Part shown: piece after piece, positions 33,903-41,570 of the stretch
How the letters are laid out: each line of letters opens with the position of its first letter
How positions within the stretch are numbered: the first letter of the stretch is position 1
Assembly: GCA_000017645.1 (NCBI GenBank)
Contig: CP000781.1
Coordinates: 2,591,501-2,655,500, forward strand
Source of the DNA: Xanthobacter autotrophicus Py2
Lineage (GTDB): Bacteria; Pseudomonadota; Alphaproteobacteria; Rhizobiales; Xanthobacteraceae
DNA length: 64,000 nucleotides
Direction: 5' to 3'
Program-made: the position numbers and the translations under genes
The notes under the pieces: generated by a model
The model's database searches: none
What the model saw: the letters and a program-made list of their open reading frames with translations, nothing else
Told to the model about the DNA's origin: nothing

Positions 33903-34951
33903 GGCTCGGCCCTCGACGCCAGCGCCGAGGGGTGGCCGGGGCCCGCGAAGGACTGCCCGACTATGGGCTGTCCCGCCAGCGGGTGGCCGGCGGCGTCGGC
34001 CGCGGCGCGGTTGAGCACGTGGTCGGCCACGTAATAGACCGGGCGCGCCTTGATCTCGGAGAGGATGCGGGCGATGTACTCGCCCATCAGCCCCATCACC
34101 AGAAGCTGCGTGCCGCCGATCACCATCAGGCCCACCACGATGGAGGGATAGCCCGGCAGCGGGATGCCCCAGACGAGCCGTTCCACCACGATCCAGCTGC
34201 CATAGAACAGGGCGAGGCCCGCCAATATGGCGCCGAACGCAGCGGCAAGGCGCAGCGGCGCCGGCGAGAACGAAGTCAGGGCCTCCATAGACAGGCCGAG
34301 CAGCCGCAGGAAGCTCCAGGAGGTGGAGCCGTGGGCGCGCGGCGCCGGCCGGTAGGGCACCGCGATCTGGCGGAAGCCGATCCAGCTCGACAGGCCCTTG
34401 AAGAAGCGGTTGCGCTCGGGCATGCGCCGCAAGGCGGCGGCGGCGCGCGGGGACAGGATACGGAAGTCCGCCGCATCCTCCGGGATGGCGGTGGCGGCGC
34501 CGAAATTCAGAAGCTTGTAGAAGGCGCGCACGAACAGGCGCCGGCTCGCCGCCTCGTCGGAGCGGTCGGCCTTCACCGCATAGGCCACGTCGTAGCCCTC
34601 GTCCTTCCACAGGCGCAGGAAGGTGGGGATCATCTCCGGCGGATGCTGGCCGTCGCCGTCCATGAACATCACCGCGTCGCCGCGGGCATGGTCGAGGCCG
34701 GCCATGAGGGCGGCCTCCTTGCCGAAGTTGCGCGACAGCGCCACCACCTGGATGTCGATGCCCAGCACCGGCAGGTTGGCGGCGAGCGCGGCACTGCCGT
34801 CGCGGCTGCCGTCGTCCACATAGACGATTTCCATGGTGAGCCCGCGGGCCCGCGCTTCGGCGGCGGCGGCGGCGCTCAGGTTGGCATGGAAGAAGGGCAG
34901 GCCTTCGGCCTCGTTGTAGAGCGGAACGACGATGCTGAGATCAGGTGTCAT
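33899..34951 (-). CDS. GT2 glycosyltransferase with C-terminal membrane helices (GtrB/ArnC-like)
   Basis: A 350-residue membrane-bound glycosyltransferase. The GT-A domain has SIVVPLYNEAEG, VYVDDGSRDGS, SRNFGKEAALMAGLDHA and FMDGDGQHPPEM, which bind nucleotide and metal. Two membrane helices lie at about 238-262 and 280-305. This is the architecture of undecaprenyl- or dolichyl-phosphate sugar transferases. I place the start at 34951 after GGAAG. It is translationally coupled to the downstream deacetylase, suggesting that the sugar transferred to the lipid is then deacetylated, as in ArnC-ArnD-type steps. That is inference. Confidence 0.9.
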   Translation of the reverse strand: MTPDLSIVVPLYNEAEGLPFFHANLSAAAAAEARARGLTMEIVYVDDGSRDGSAALAANLPVLGIDIQVVALSRNFGKEAALMAGLDHARGDAVMFMDGDGQHPPEMIPTFLRLWKDEGYDVAYAVKADRSDEAASRRLFVRAFYKLLNFGAATAIPEDAADFRILSPRAAAALRRMPERNRFFKGLSSWIGFRQIAVPYRPAPRAHGSTSWSFLRLLGLSMEALTSFSPAPLRLAAAFGAILAGLALFYGSWIVVERLVWGIPLPGYPSIVVGLMVIGGTQLLVMGLMGEYIARILSEIKARPVYYVADHVLNRAAADAAGHPLAGQPIVGQSFAGPGHPSALASRAEP

Positions 34952-35258
34952 GATACTTCCGCCGGGCACGCGCAAAGAATGCAAACTCATCTAGCCGCCT
35001 CCGCCCCGAAAGGGAGCAGAAAATTTTTGCGAGGATGCGGAACCTCCGCTGTTCCTCCGCGTTAACGGGTCAGCTCGATCATTCCCCCCATTGATCGTGC
35101 CATTGGCGCGGCCGTCTTCCCCCAAGGCGGCCGCGTCGTCATTTGGCGGCCGCCCATCGCGAGGAGTGGGGTCGCTTGCGGGATATCAAGGCCCGAGACT
35201 TTGGGCGAGTTTAGGGTAAGGTCGCGTCGTTCAAACGGCCGAACGGGGGCCTTGTGTG
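34952..35258. other. 307-base intergenic region with stress promoter and hairpin
   Basis: This is the divergent region between the glycosyltransferase and the universal stress protein. It holds an EcfG-type promoter at 35039-35063. A GC hairpin CGCGGCCG/CGGCCGCG (35107-35114 with 35128-35135) lies about 40 bases after the expected RNA start. No gene of normal length is seen. A very short frame behind GAGGAG at about 35160 is too weak to call. Confidence 0.55.
35039..35063 (+). promoter_or_regulatory. EcfG-type general stress response promoter
   Basis: GGAAC at 35039-35043 and CGTT at 35060-35063 are separated by exactly 16 bases, the consensus of the alphaproteobacterial sigma factor EcfG. 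It points toward the universal stress protein gene, about 190 bases downstream. The position fits a stress-induced gene. The long leader could also hold a short separate RNA. Confidence 0.75.
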
Positions 35259-36089
35259 ATGATTCGCGACATTCTGGTCAATCTCGCCCAAGGGGTCGAG
35301 ACGGATCGCGCCTGCGATTTCGCGGCGAGCCTCGCTGCAAATTTCGGTGCCCATCTTACCGGCCTGTCGGTCGCCTATGAGATCGATGTGCCGCCCTTCT
35401 ACATGGGCGCCCTTCCCACTGACTTCATCGATGCGCAGGTGCTGGAGAACCAGGCCGCCGCCGAGAAGGCGTCGGCGCGCTTCACTGCCGCCGCAAGCGC
35501 TTCCGGGGTCGCCCACGAGGTGCGCAGCCTGTCCGCGTCGCTCGGCGTCGCCGCCAACAGCTTCGCCGAGATGGCGCGGCTGTTCGACCTCACGGTGGTA
35601 GCCCAGCCCGATCCGGACCGGCCGGGCCCGGAAGAGGTGATTGCCGAGACGGTGCTGATGGAATCGGGCCGCGCGGTGCTCATCGTGCCCTACGTGCAGA
35701 CCAAGCCCTTCAGCGCGGAGCGCGCGGTGGTGGCATGGGACGGCAGCCGTCCCGCCGCCCGCGCGCTGGCCGAGGCGCTGCCTTTGCTCCACCGTACCAA
35801 GGAGGTGGAGATCTTCCGCGTGGTGTCCCATCGCGACGAGGAAGACACCGTGGGTGCCGATGTGGTGCGCCACCTTGCCCACCACGGCCTCAACGCCAAG
35901 GTGCGTAAGCTGCCGGTGACCTCCGGCGAGCCCATCGCGGCGGCCATTCTCAACGAGGTGGCCGACCAGGGCGCCGATTTCGTGGTGATGGGCGGCTACG
36001 GCCATTCCCGCATCCGCGAGCTGGTGATGGGCGGCGTGACCCGCGAGATCCTCGCCACCATGACCGTGCCGGTGCTGATGGCCCATTGA
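35259..36089 (+). CDS. Tandem universal stress protein
   Basis: A 276-residue protein with two UspA-type halves. The first (about 1-145) lacks the ATP loop. The second (about 150-276) has AVVAWDGSRPAARALAEALP and the nucleotide motif GGYGHSRIRELVMGG (G-x2-G-x9-G-like). Such two-domain proteins are common in Rhizobiales and help in stationary, starvation or oxygen stress. The first ATG after a GTG at 35256 is taken as start. An EcfG-type promoter lies upstream and a perfect bidirectional terminator follows, so it is monocistronic. Confidence 0.92.
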   Translation: MIRDILVNLAQGVETDRACDFAASLAANFGAHLTGLSVAYEIDVPPFYMGALPTDFIDAQVLENQAAAEKASARFTAAASASGVAHEVRSLSASLGVAANSFAEMARLFDLTVVAQPDPDRPGPEEVIAETVLMESGRAVLIVPYVQTKPFSAERAVVAWDGSRPAARALAEALPLLHRTKEVEIFRVVSHRDEEDTVGADVVRHLAHHGLNAKVRKLPVTSGEPIAAAILNEVADQGADFVVMGGYGHSRIRELVMGGVTREILATMTVPVLMAH

Positions 36090-36143
36090 GGCGATCACAT
36101 CCTGATGCTGAACGGCGTCCCGGCGTTCAGCCAGCGCAAAAGC

Positions 36144-36180
36144 AAAGAAGGCCCTCTTCCGCCGGAAGAGGGCCTTCTTT
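36144..36180. terminator. Strong bidirectional terminator
   Basis: AAAGAAGGCCCTCTTCC (36144-36160), loop GCC, GGAAGAGGGCCTTCTTT (36164-36180): a perfect 17-bp stem with A/T ends, between the stress protein and the convergent trcR gene. Confidence 0.93.
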
Positions 36181-36236
36181 GTTAGGCGCCTGAGAGGGAG
36201 AGGCTGGGCACCGGTGGAAGGCCGGTGCGGCCGCCA

Positions 36237-36938
36237 TCAATCCTCGTCGTCGTCCTCGTTTTCGTTCTTCTTCGAGCCGCCGAGCTTGGCGAACACGGTC
36301 TCCAGGTCGAGGGATTCGCGGCCCTTGGGAGCCTCCTCGATTTCGTCGTGCCCGGTGGTGACATCCGCCGGCAGCAGGGTCGCGCCACGGTCCTCGATCG
36401 GGGTGGCGGGACGGTCCTTGGCGGCACGCTGGACTTCGAGGTCAAGGTCGATCTGGCTGCACAGGCCGAGCGTCACCGGGTCCATGGGCGAGAGCTGGGC
36501 CGAGTTCCAGTGGGTCCGCTCCTTGATGGACTGGATGGTGGACTTGGTGGTGCCCACCAGGCGGATGATCTGGGCATCCTTCAGCTCGGGATGGCTGCGC
36601 AGCAGCCAGAGGATGGCGTTCGGCCGGTCGTGGCGGCGCGAGACCGGGGTGTAGCGCGGACCGCGGCGCTTCTTCTGCTCCGGCAGGCGCACCTTGGATT
36701 CCTGCAGCTTGAGCCGGCGGTCGGGGTTTTTCTCGGCGATGGTGATCTCGTCGCGGGAGAGCTGGCCGGTGGAGATGGGGTCGAGCCCCTTGATCCCCTG
36801 CGCCACCTCGCCGTCGGCGATGCCTTTCACCTCAAGGGGGTGGAGCTTGCAGAAATCGCCGATCTGCTCGAACGTCAGGGCGGTGTTGTCCACGAGCCAG
36901 ACGGCGGTGGCCTTGGGCATCAAAGGTATGTTCGACAT
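36237..36938 (-). CDS. trcR: TrcR, cell-cycle transcriptional regulator (DUF1013)
   Basis: A 233-residue protein of a family found only in alphaproteobacteria. The start MSNIPLMPKATAVWLVDNTA and the segments LTFEQIGDFCKLHPLEVKGI and GTTKSTIQSIKERTHWNS (a helix-turn-helix-like region) are diagnostic. The C-terminus is rich in acidic residues (KKNENEDDDED). Family members bind DNA and are tied to cell-cycle transcription in Caulobacter relatives. AAGAGG precedes the ATG at 36938; the frame is open upstream but reads into the promoter region. Two 16-base direct repeats lie about 85 bases upstream. Confidence 0.9.
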   Translation of the reverse strand: MSNIPLMPKATAVWLVDNTALTFEQIGDFCKLHPLEVKGIADGEVAQGIKGLDPISTGQLSRDEITIAEKNPDRRLKLQESKVRLPEQKKRRGPRYTPVSRRHDRPNAILWLLRSHPELKDAQIIRLVGTTKSTIQSIKERTHWNSAQLSPMDPVTLGLCSQIDLDLEVQRAAKDRPATPIEDRGATLLPADVTTGHDEIEEAPKGRESLDLETVFAKLGGSKKNENEDDDED

Positions 36939-37020
36939 GGCGGCCTCTTGCGGCTTGTTGGTCGTCGGACGCTTCGGTCCACGGGCTTGTTCGGTCTGTG
37001 ACGCCAAGGCTTGTGTAGGC

Positions 37021-37052
37021 GCTGGCGTCGGTATGTGCTGGCGTCGGCATAT
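37021..37052. repeat. Two tandem 16-base direct repeats upstream of trcR
   Basis: GCTGGCGTCGGTATGT (37021-37036) and GCTGGCGTCGGCATAT (37037-37052) agree in 14 of 16 positions. They may be half-sites of a regulator or a local duplication. Confidence 0.55.
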
Positions 37053-37228
37053 GCGGGTTCGCAAGGCCACCCCTCCCCTGGGGCGGACCGCGGAACTCAT
37101 CGCTTTATCCGGGATCGGACCAACATAAGCGCGCCGGGGGCAAGTTGCAATTGCCCTGCACGGGAGGTCCGCAAATCGGGCGGTTCCGCAACGGCGCCCC
37201 GAAATCGCCGGCGCGCCGTTGCGCTCCC

Positions 37229-37257
37229 TTGACAGGCGCGTCCCAAGACCGCCAATT
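37229..37257 (+). promoter_or_regulatory. Sigma-70-like promoter of ispH
   Basis: A perfect TTGACA at 37229-37234, 17-base spacer, then CCAATT at 37252-37257 as a weak -10. The expected RNA start would fall at about 37264. That is the first candidate ATG of ispH, so the RNA would be leaderless from that ATG or use the ATG at 37285. Confidence 0.5.
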
Positions 37258-37263
37258 CGCCGG

Positions 37264-38271
37264 ATGCCCTCGATCGAGCCCGCCATGGACCCCGCTGCAG
37301 CGCCGGATGCCGCTGCAAAGCCGCCGCTCAAGATCCTTCTTGCCGCGCCGCGCGGCTTCTGCGCCGGCGTGGTGCGGGCCATCGACGCGGTGGAGCAGGC
37401 GCTGAAGCTCTATGGCGCCCCCGTCTATGTGCGCCACGAGATCGTGCACAACAAATACGTGGTGGAAGATCTCAAGCGGAAGGGCGCCATCTTCGTGGAG
37501 GAGCTGGACGAGGTGCCGGACACCTCCGCGCCGGTTATCTTCTCCGCCCACGGGGTGCCGAAATCGGTGCCGGACGAGGCGACCTCCCGCAAGCTGTTCG
37601 CCATCGACGCCACCTGCCCGCTGGTGACCAAGGTGCACCGGGAGGCGCAGGTGCATTTCCGCAAGGGCCGGCACATCCTGCTGATCGGCCATGAGGGCCA
37701 TCCGGAGGTGGTGGGCACCATCGGCCAGCTGCCGGACGGCGCCTTCACCCTGATCGAGACCGCCGAGGATGCGCGCAAGGTGATGCCGCGCGACCCGGAC
37801 AACCTCGCCTATGTGACTCAGACCACCCTGTCGCTGGACGACACGGCGGAAATGATCGCCATCCTGCGCGAGCGCTTCCCGGCGCTGAGCGAGCCGCACA
37901 AGGAAGACATCTGCTACGCCACCACCAACCGGCAGGAAGCGGTGAAGGCCATCGCGCCCAGGGTGGATGCGCTGGTTGTGGTGGGCGCGCCCAATTCCTC
38001 CAATTCCCAGCGCCTGCGCGAGGCGGCGGAGCGGGCCGGCTGCGCCCGCGCCGTGCTGGTGCAGCGGGCGGCGGACATCGACTGGACGGTGTTCTCCAGC
38101 ATCGCCAGCCTCGGCGTCACCGCCGGCGCCTCGGCTCCGGAGGTGCTGGTGGAAGAGATCATCGATGCCTTCGTCGAACGCTTCACCGTGACGGTCGAGA
38201 CTGTGACCTCAACGGAGGAGGACGTGTTCTTCCCCCTGCCGCGCGCCCTGCGGCCGGATGCGGCGGAGTAG
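37264..38271 (+). CDS. ispH: 4-hydroxy-3-methylbut-2-enyl diphosphate reductase
   Basis: A 335-residue iron-sulfur enzyme, the last step of the non-mevalonate isoprenoid pathway (HMBPP to IPP and DMAPP). The three cluster cysteines are Cys33 (PRGFCAGV), Cys118 (DATCPLV) and Cys217 ([10 protein letters not shown]). [12 protein letters not shown] and SAHGVPKSV carry the substrate histidines. Two ATGs, at 37264 and 37285, precede the conserved region; neither has a good ribosome site, and the promoter position slightly favours the second. It begins an ispH-thrB-rnhA cluster conserved in alphaproteobacteria. Confidence 0.95.
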   Translation: MPSIEPAMDPAAAPDAAAKPPLKILLAAPRGFCAGVVRAIDAVEQALKLYGAPVYVRHEIVHNKYVVEDLKRKGAIFVEELDEVPDTSAPVIFSAHGVPKSVPDEATSRKLFAIDATCPLVTKVHREAQVHFRKGRHILLIGHEGHPEVVGTIGQLPDGAFTLIETAEDARKVMPRDPDNLAYVTQTTLSLDDTAEMIAILRERFPALSEPHKEDICYATTNRQEAVKAIAPRVDALVVVGAPNSSNSQRLREAAERAGCARAVLVQRAADIDWTVFSSIASLGVTAGASAPEVLVEEIIDAFVERFTVTVETVTSTEEDVFFPLPRALRPDAAE

Positions 38272-38274
38272 AAC

Positions 38275-39240
38275 GTGGCGGTCTATACGGACGTTGCGCC
38301 GGCGGAGCTTGAGGCTTTCCTGTCCGGCTACGACATCGGCACGCTCACCTCTTTCCACGGCATCGCGGAAGGGGTGGAGAACTCCAACTTCCTGGTTCAG
38401 ACCACGCGCGGCAGCTACATCCTCACCCTCTATGAGAAGCGGGTGAACCGGGACGATTTGCCCTTCTTCATCGGCCTCATGGAGCATCTGGCGGCGCGTG
38501 GCCTGTCGTGCCCGCAGCCGGTGGCGCAGCGCTCGGGGGCGGTGCTGTCGGAGATCGCGGGGCGGCCGGCGGCCATGGTCACCTTCCTGCCCGGCGTCTC
38601 GGTGCGGCGGCCCACGGCCGAGCATTGCGCCGAGCTGGGGCGGGGCCTCGCCCAGCTGCATCTGGCCGGCGCTGACTTCGCCATGAGGCGGGCCAACAAC
38701 CTCTCCGTCGCCGGCTGGCGGCCTTTGTTCGTGGCGGCGGACGGGCAGGCCGACGACGTGGCGCCGGGCCTTGCCGATGCCATCGCGGCGGAGCTGGCAA
38801 CGCTGGAGGCGAACTGGCCGCAGGGTCTGCCGGCGGGCGTCATTCATGCCGACCTGTTCCCGGACAACGCCTTCTTCCTCGATGAAAAGCTCTCGGGCAT
38901 CATCGACTTCTACTTCGCCTGCACCGACTTCCTCGCCTATGACGTGGCGGTGTGCCTCAACGCCTGGTGCTTCGAGCCGGACGGCTCCTACAACGTCACC
39001 AAGGGGCGGGCGCTGCTGTCGGGCTATGAAGCGGTGCGGCCCCTGTCGGGGGCCGAGAAGGCAGCCCTGCCGCGCCTTGCCCGGGGCGCTGCCCTGCGCT
39101 TCCTGCTCACCCGCCTCGTGGACTGGCTGAACGTGCCCGAGGGCGCTTTGGTGCGCCCCAAGGACCCGCTGGAATATCTGAAGAAGCTGCGCTTCCACCA
39201 GGCGGTGGACAGCGCGCAGGATTACGGTCTGGCGGCATGA
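38275..39240 (+). CDS. thrB: Homoserine kinase (APH-fold type)
   Basis: A 321-residue kinase that phosphorylates homoserine in threonine synthesis. It belongs to the aminoglycoside-phosphotransferase-like type used by alphaproteobacteria and not the GHMP type of E. coli. The catalytic loop is [13 protein letters not shown], with the metal-binding [15 protein letters not shown] after it. The start is GTG ([16 protein letters not shown]), three bases after the ispH stop. It overlaps rnhA by four bases (ATGA). Confidence 0.95.
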   Translation: MAVYTDVAPAELEAFLSGYDIGTLTSFHGIAEGVENSNFLVQTTRGSYILTLYEKRVNRDDLPFFIGLMEHLAARGLSCPQPVAQRSGAVLSEIAGRPAAMVTFLPGVSVRRPTAEHCAELGRGLAQLHLAGADFAMRRANNLSVAGWRPLFVAADGQADDVAPGLADAIAAELATLEANWPQGLPAGVIHADLFPDNAFFLDEKLSGIIDFYFACTDFLAYDVAVCLNAWCFEPDGSYNVTKGRALLSGYEAVRPLSGAEKAALPRLARGAALRFLLTRLVDWLNVPEGALVRPKDPLEYLKKLRFHQAVDSAQDYGLAA

Positions 39241-39692
39241 AAGAAGTGGCGGTGTTCACGGACGGGGCCTGCTCGGGCAATCCCGGCCCCGGCGGCTGGG
39301 GCGCGATCCTGCGCTTCGGCGCCCACGAGAAGGAGCTGAGCGGTGGCGAGGCCCTCACCACCAACAACCGCATGGAGCTGATGGGCGCCATCGCCGCGCT
39401 GGAGGCGCTGAAGGAGCCGTGCACGGTGGATCTGCACACCGACAGCAACTACCTGAAGGACGGCGTGACCAAGTGGATGCACGGCTGGAAGCGCAACGGC
39501 TGGCGCACCGCCGACAAGAAGCCGGTGAAGAACCAGGACCTGTGGGAGCGCCTCGATGCGGCGCTGAAGCGCCACACCCTGCGCTGGCATTGGGTGAAGG
39601 GCCATGCCGGCCACGCTGAGAACGAGCGCGCGGACGAACTGGCCCGCGCCGGCATGGCCCCGTTCAAGCTCAAGGGCCGACTCAGCGGCTGA
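39237..39692 (+). CDS. rnhA: Ribonuclease HI
   Basis: A 151-residue endonuclease that cleaves RNA in RNA-DNA hybrids. The metal-binding carboxylates are Asp9 ([14 protein letters not shown]), Glu47 (NNRMELMG), Asp69 (HTDSNYL) and Asp133 (NERADELA); His123 or His126 follows HWVKGHAGH. The basic protrusion ([19 protein letters not shown]) is present. The length is like E. coli RNase HI (155 aa). It is translationally coupled to thrB. Confidence 0.96.
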   Translation: MKEVAVFTDGACSGNPGPGGWGAILRFGAHEKELSGGEALTTNNRMELMGAIAALEALKEPCTVDLHTDSNYLKDGVTKWMHGWKRNGWRTADKKPVKNQDLWERLDAALKRHTLRWHWVKGHAGHAENERADELARAGMAPFKLKGRLSG

Positions 39693-39717
39693 GGGCGCGC
39701 GGCGCCGGCCGCCGGAG

Positions 39718-39921
39718 CTATTTCTTCTGGGCCGCCGCTTCCTGTTTCTTGCGCTCAATGCAGCGCGAGATGAGGGTCGAGCGGTCCGCCTGCCGCCCTG
39801 GCGGGTTCTCCGCCTGGCAGGCGGCGCGGATCTGGTCGATGGACTTGGTGCCCTGCGCGAGGGCCGCCGGTGTGGCCAGCAGCAGCAGTGCCGGCGCGCA
39901 TATCCATGCGGACAGTTTCAT
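39718..39921 (-). CDS. Small secreted protein with a two-cysteine motif
   Basis: A 67-residue protein with a signal peptide (MKLSAWICAPALLLLATPAA, cleavage after LAQ or ALA). The mature part is about 45 residues, with two cysteines in RAACQAENPPGR and LISRCIERKKQ and a lysine- and alanine-rich tail. The pattern resembles small PsiF-like periplasmic proteins, but I cannot assign it with certainty. It converges on rnhA with a 25-base gap. Confidence 0.65.
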   Translation of the reverse strand: MKLSAWICAPALLLLATPAALAQGTKSIDQIRAACQAENPPGRQADRSTLISRCIERKKQEAAAQKK

Positions 39922-40382
39922 TCGAAAGCCCCTCCCACTGTTCCGGCCTGTCGCCGAGATAGATCCCGCAAGGGCAGTTTACACTCTCCGGTTGTGGGCG
40001 GGGAGGGGCTTCCAGAGGCCTTCTCGCGACCTGAGACCCCGCGCCGGGCCGGAGCGCACTCCCCGGGAGCCCTGAATGTCGATGACGGCGATCCGGCCGG
40101 CTCGCGGGGAAGTGATGCGCCTGCGCCTGATCCCGGCTGGCGCCCTAGTCTAGGCTTGAACGGCGATTTCGTCGCCGGTGAGACTGGGCCATGTGCTGCC
40201 GCTGCGGCGGCGACACGGCCCTCGACAATCGTGGCCTTCGCCGCGATGAACCGTTTTGCATTGCGGCAGCGTGTGCTATCGGATGCGCCGTCTTCCGGTT
40301 TCGGCTCGTCGGTTGCGGGGGGTGCCGAACCTTCTTCACATCTTCGTTGGCGGGCGTTCGTCCGTCGAGGAGCCGGATTGCC
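39922..40382. other. 461-base gene-free region upstream of the efflux operon
   Basis: It separates the small secreted protein from the divergent RND genes. Frames run through it on the plus strand, but none has a ribosome site or a recognisable product. A short inverted repeat GCCGC/GCGGC brackets an AT-containing stretch near 40230-40265. No TetR- or LysR-like regulator of the pump is encoded here. Confidence 0.5.
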
Positions 40383-41561
40383 ATGACGCTTGCCCCGCGC
40401 CTTTGGGTTGTTCTTGCTGCGTTTGCCCTGCCGCTTGCCGCCTGCGGACAGCCTTCCGCCCAGCAGCAGGGCGCGCCGCCGCCGCCCCAGGTGACGGTGG
40501 CCACGCCGCAGACCAAGACCGTCACCGACCAGGACGAATATGTCGGCCGCTTCGTCGCCATCGACGAGGTGAACGTGCGTGCCCGGGTGGCCGGCTATCT
40601 GGACAAGATCCATTTCACCGACGGCCAGATGGTGAAGGAGGGCGACCTGCTCTTCACCATCGACCAGCGCCCCTACCTGATCGCCCTCGACCAGGCCAAG
40701 GCGAACCTGGACCAAGCCAAGGCCAATCTCGACTTCACCAAGGCCGACCTCGACCGCGCCAAGACGCTGCTGGAGGACCGCACCTCCAACGCCATCTCCA
40801 AGCAGACGTTCGACCAGCGCACCCAGGCCGCGCGCTCCGCCGCCGCGACCGTGCTGTCGCAGGAGGCCGCCGTCCACTCGGCCCAGCTCGACCTCACCTT
40901 CACCGAGGTGCGCGCCCCGGTCTCGGGCCGCATTGGCGATCGGCGCGTGTCGGTGGGCAATTACGTGGCGGCCGGCTCCGGCGCCACGCCCACCCTTCTC
41001 GCGGTGATCGTCTCCATCGATCCCATCCGCTTCGAATTCACCATCGACGAGGCCTCCCTGCTGCGCATCCTGCGCCGCAAGGGCGGGGCCGACGTGTCCG
41101 GCGACCCGGTCGCCCTCAAGCTGATCGACGACAAGGATTTCATCCACCCGGGCAAGCTCGACTTCCTGAACAACGTCATCGACCGGGAAACCGGCACCAT
41201 CCGTGGCCGCGCGGTGTTCGAGAACAAGAACGGCCTGTTCCGCCCCGGCATGTTCGCCCGTATCCGCCTCGATTCCTCCGCCCCCTACCAGGCGCTGGCC
41301 GTGCCGGACGTCGCCATCGGCACCGAGCAGGTGAACAAGTTCGTCTATGTGATCGGGCCCGAGAACAAGGTGCTGCAGAAGGTGGTCACCCTGGGGCCGC
41401 TGGTGGGCGACATGCGGGTGATCCGCTCCGGCCTCACGGCGGACGACAAGGTGGTCGTCAACGGCCTGATGCGCGTGCGGCCCGGCGTCACCGTCAACCC
41501 GCAGATGGCGGAGGCCAGCCCTCCGCCCGCAGCCGCCCCTGCCGCCACCACCGCGAAGTGA
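40383..41561 (+). CDS. RND efflux periplasmic adaptor (membrane fusion protein)
   Basis: A 392-residue lipoprotein adaptor of a tripartite efflux pump. The lipobox is LAAC at about residue 20 (VVLAAFALPLAACGQ). A lipoyl/barrel domain is split by a helical hairpin with short internal repeats (LDQAKANLDQAKANLDFTKA, about 100-125), followed by VRAPVSGRIGDRRVSVGNYV and a membrane-proximal domain. It belongs to the AcrA/MexE-like group. AGGAG lies upstream of the ATG at 40383. The pump gene follows 9 bases later. No outer-membrane channel gene is adjacent, so a shared TolC-like channel is likely. Confidence 0.94.
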   Translation: MTLAPRLWVVLAAFALPLAACGQPSAQQQGAPPPPQVTVATPQTKTVTDQDEYVGRFVAIDEVNVRARVAGYLDKIHFTDGQMVKEGDLLFTIDQRPYLIALDQAKANLDQAKANLDFTKADLDRAKTLLEDRTSNAISKQTFDQRTQAARSAAATVLSQEAAVHSAQLDLTFTEVRAPVSGRIGDRRVSVGNYVAAGSGATPTLLAVIVSIDPIRFEFTIDEASLLRILRRKGGADVSGDPVALKLIDDKDFIHPGKLDFLNNVIDRETGTIRGRAVFENKNGLFRPGMFARIRLDSSAPYQALAVPDVAIGTEQVNKFVYVIGPENKVLQKVVTLGPLVGDMRVIRSGLTADDKVVVNGLMRVRPGVTVNPQMAEASPPPAAAPAATTAK

Positions 41562-41570
41562 GGTGAGAAG

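Larger units (their letters stand above)
36939..37263. other. 325-base divergent region between trcR and ispH
   Basis: It holds the tandem 16-base repeats at 37021-37052 and a TTGACA-type promoter for ispH at 37229-37257. No coding frame with a ribosome site is seen. Both essential-type genes must have their promoters here. Confidence 0.55.
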
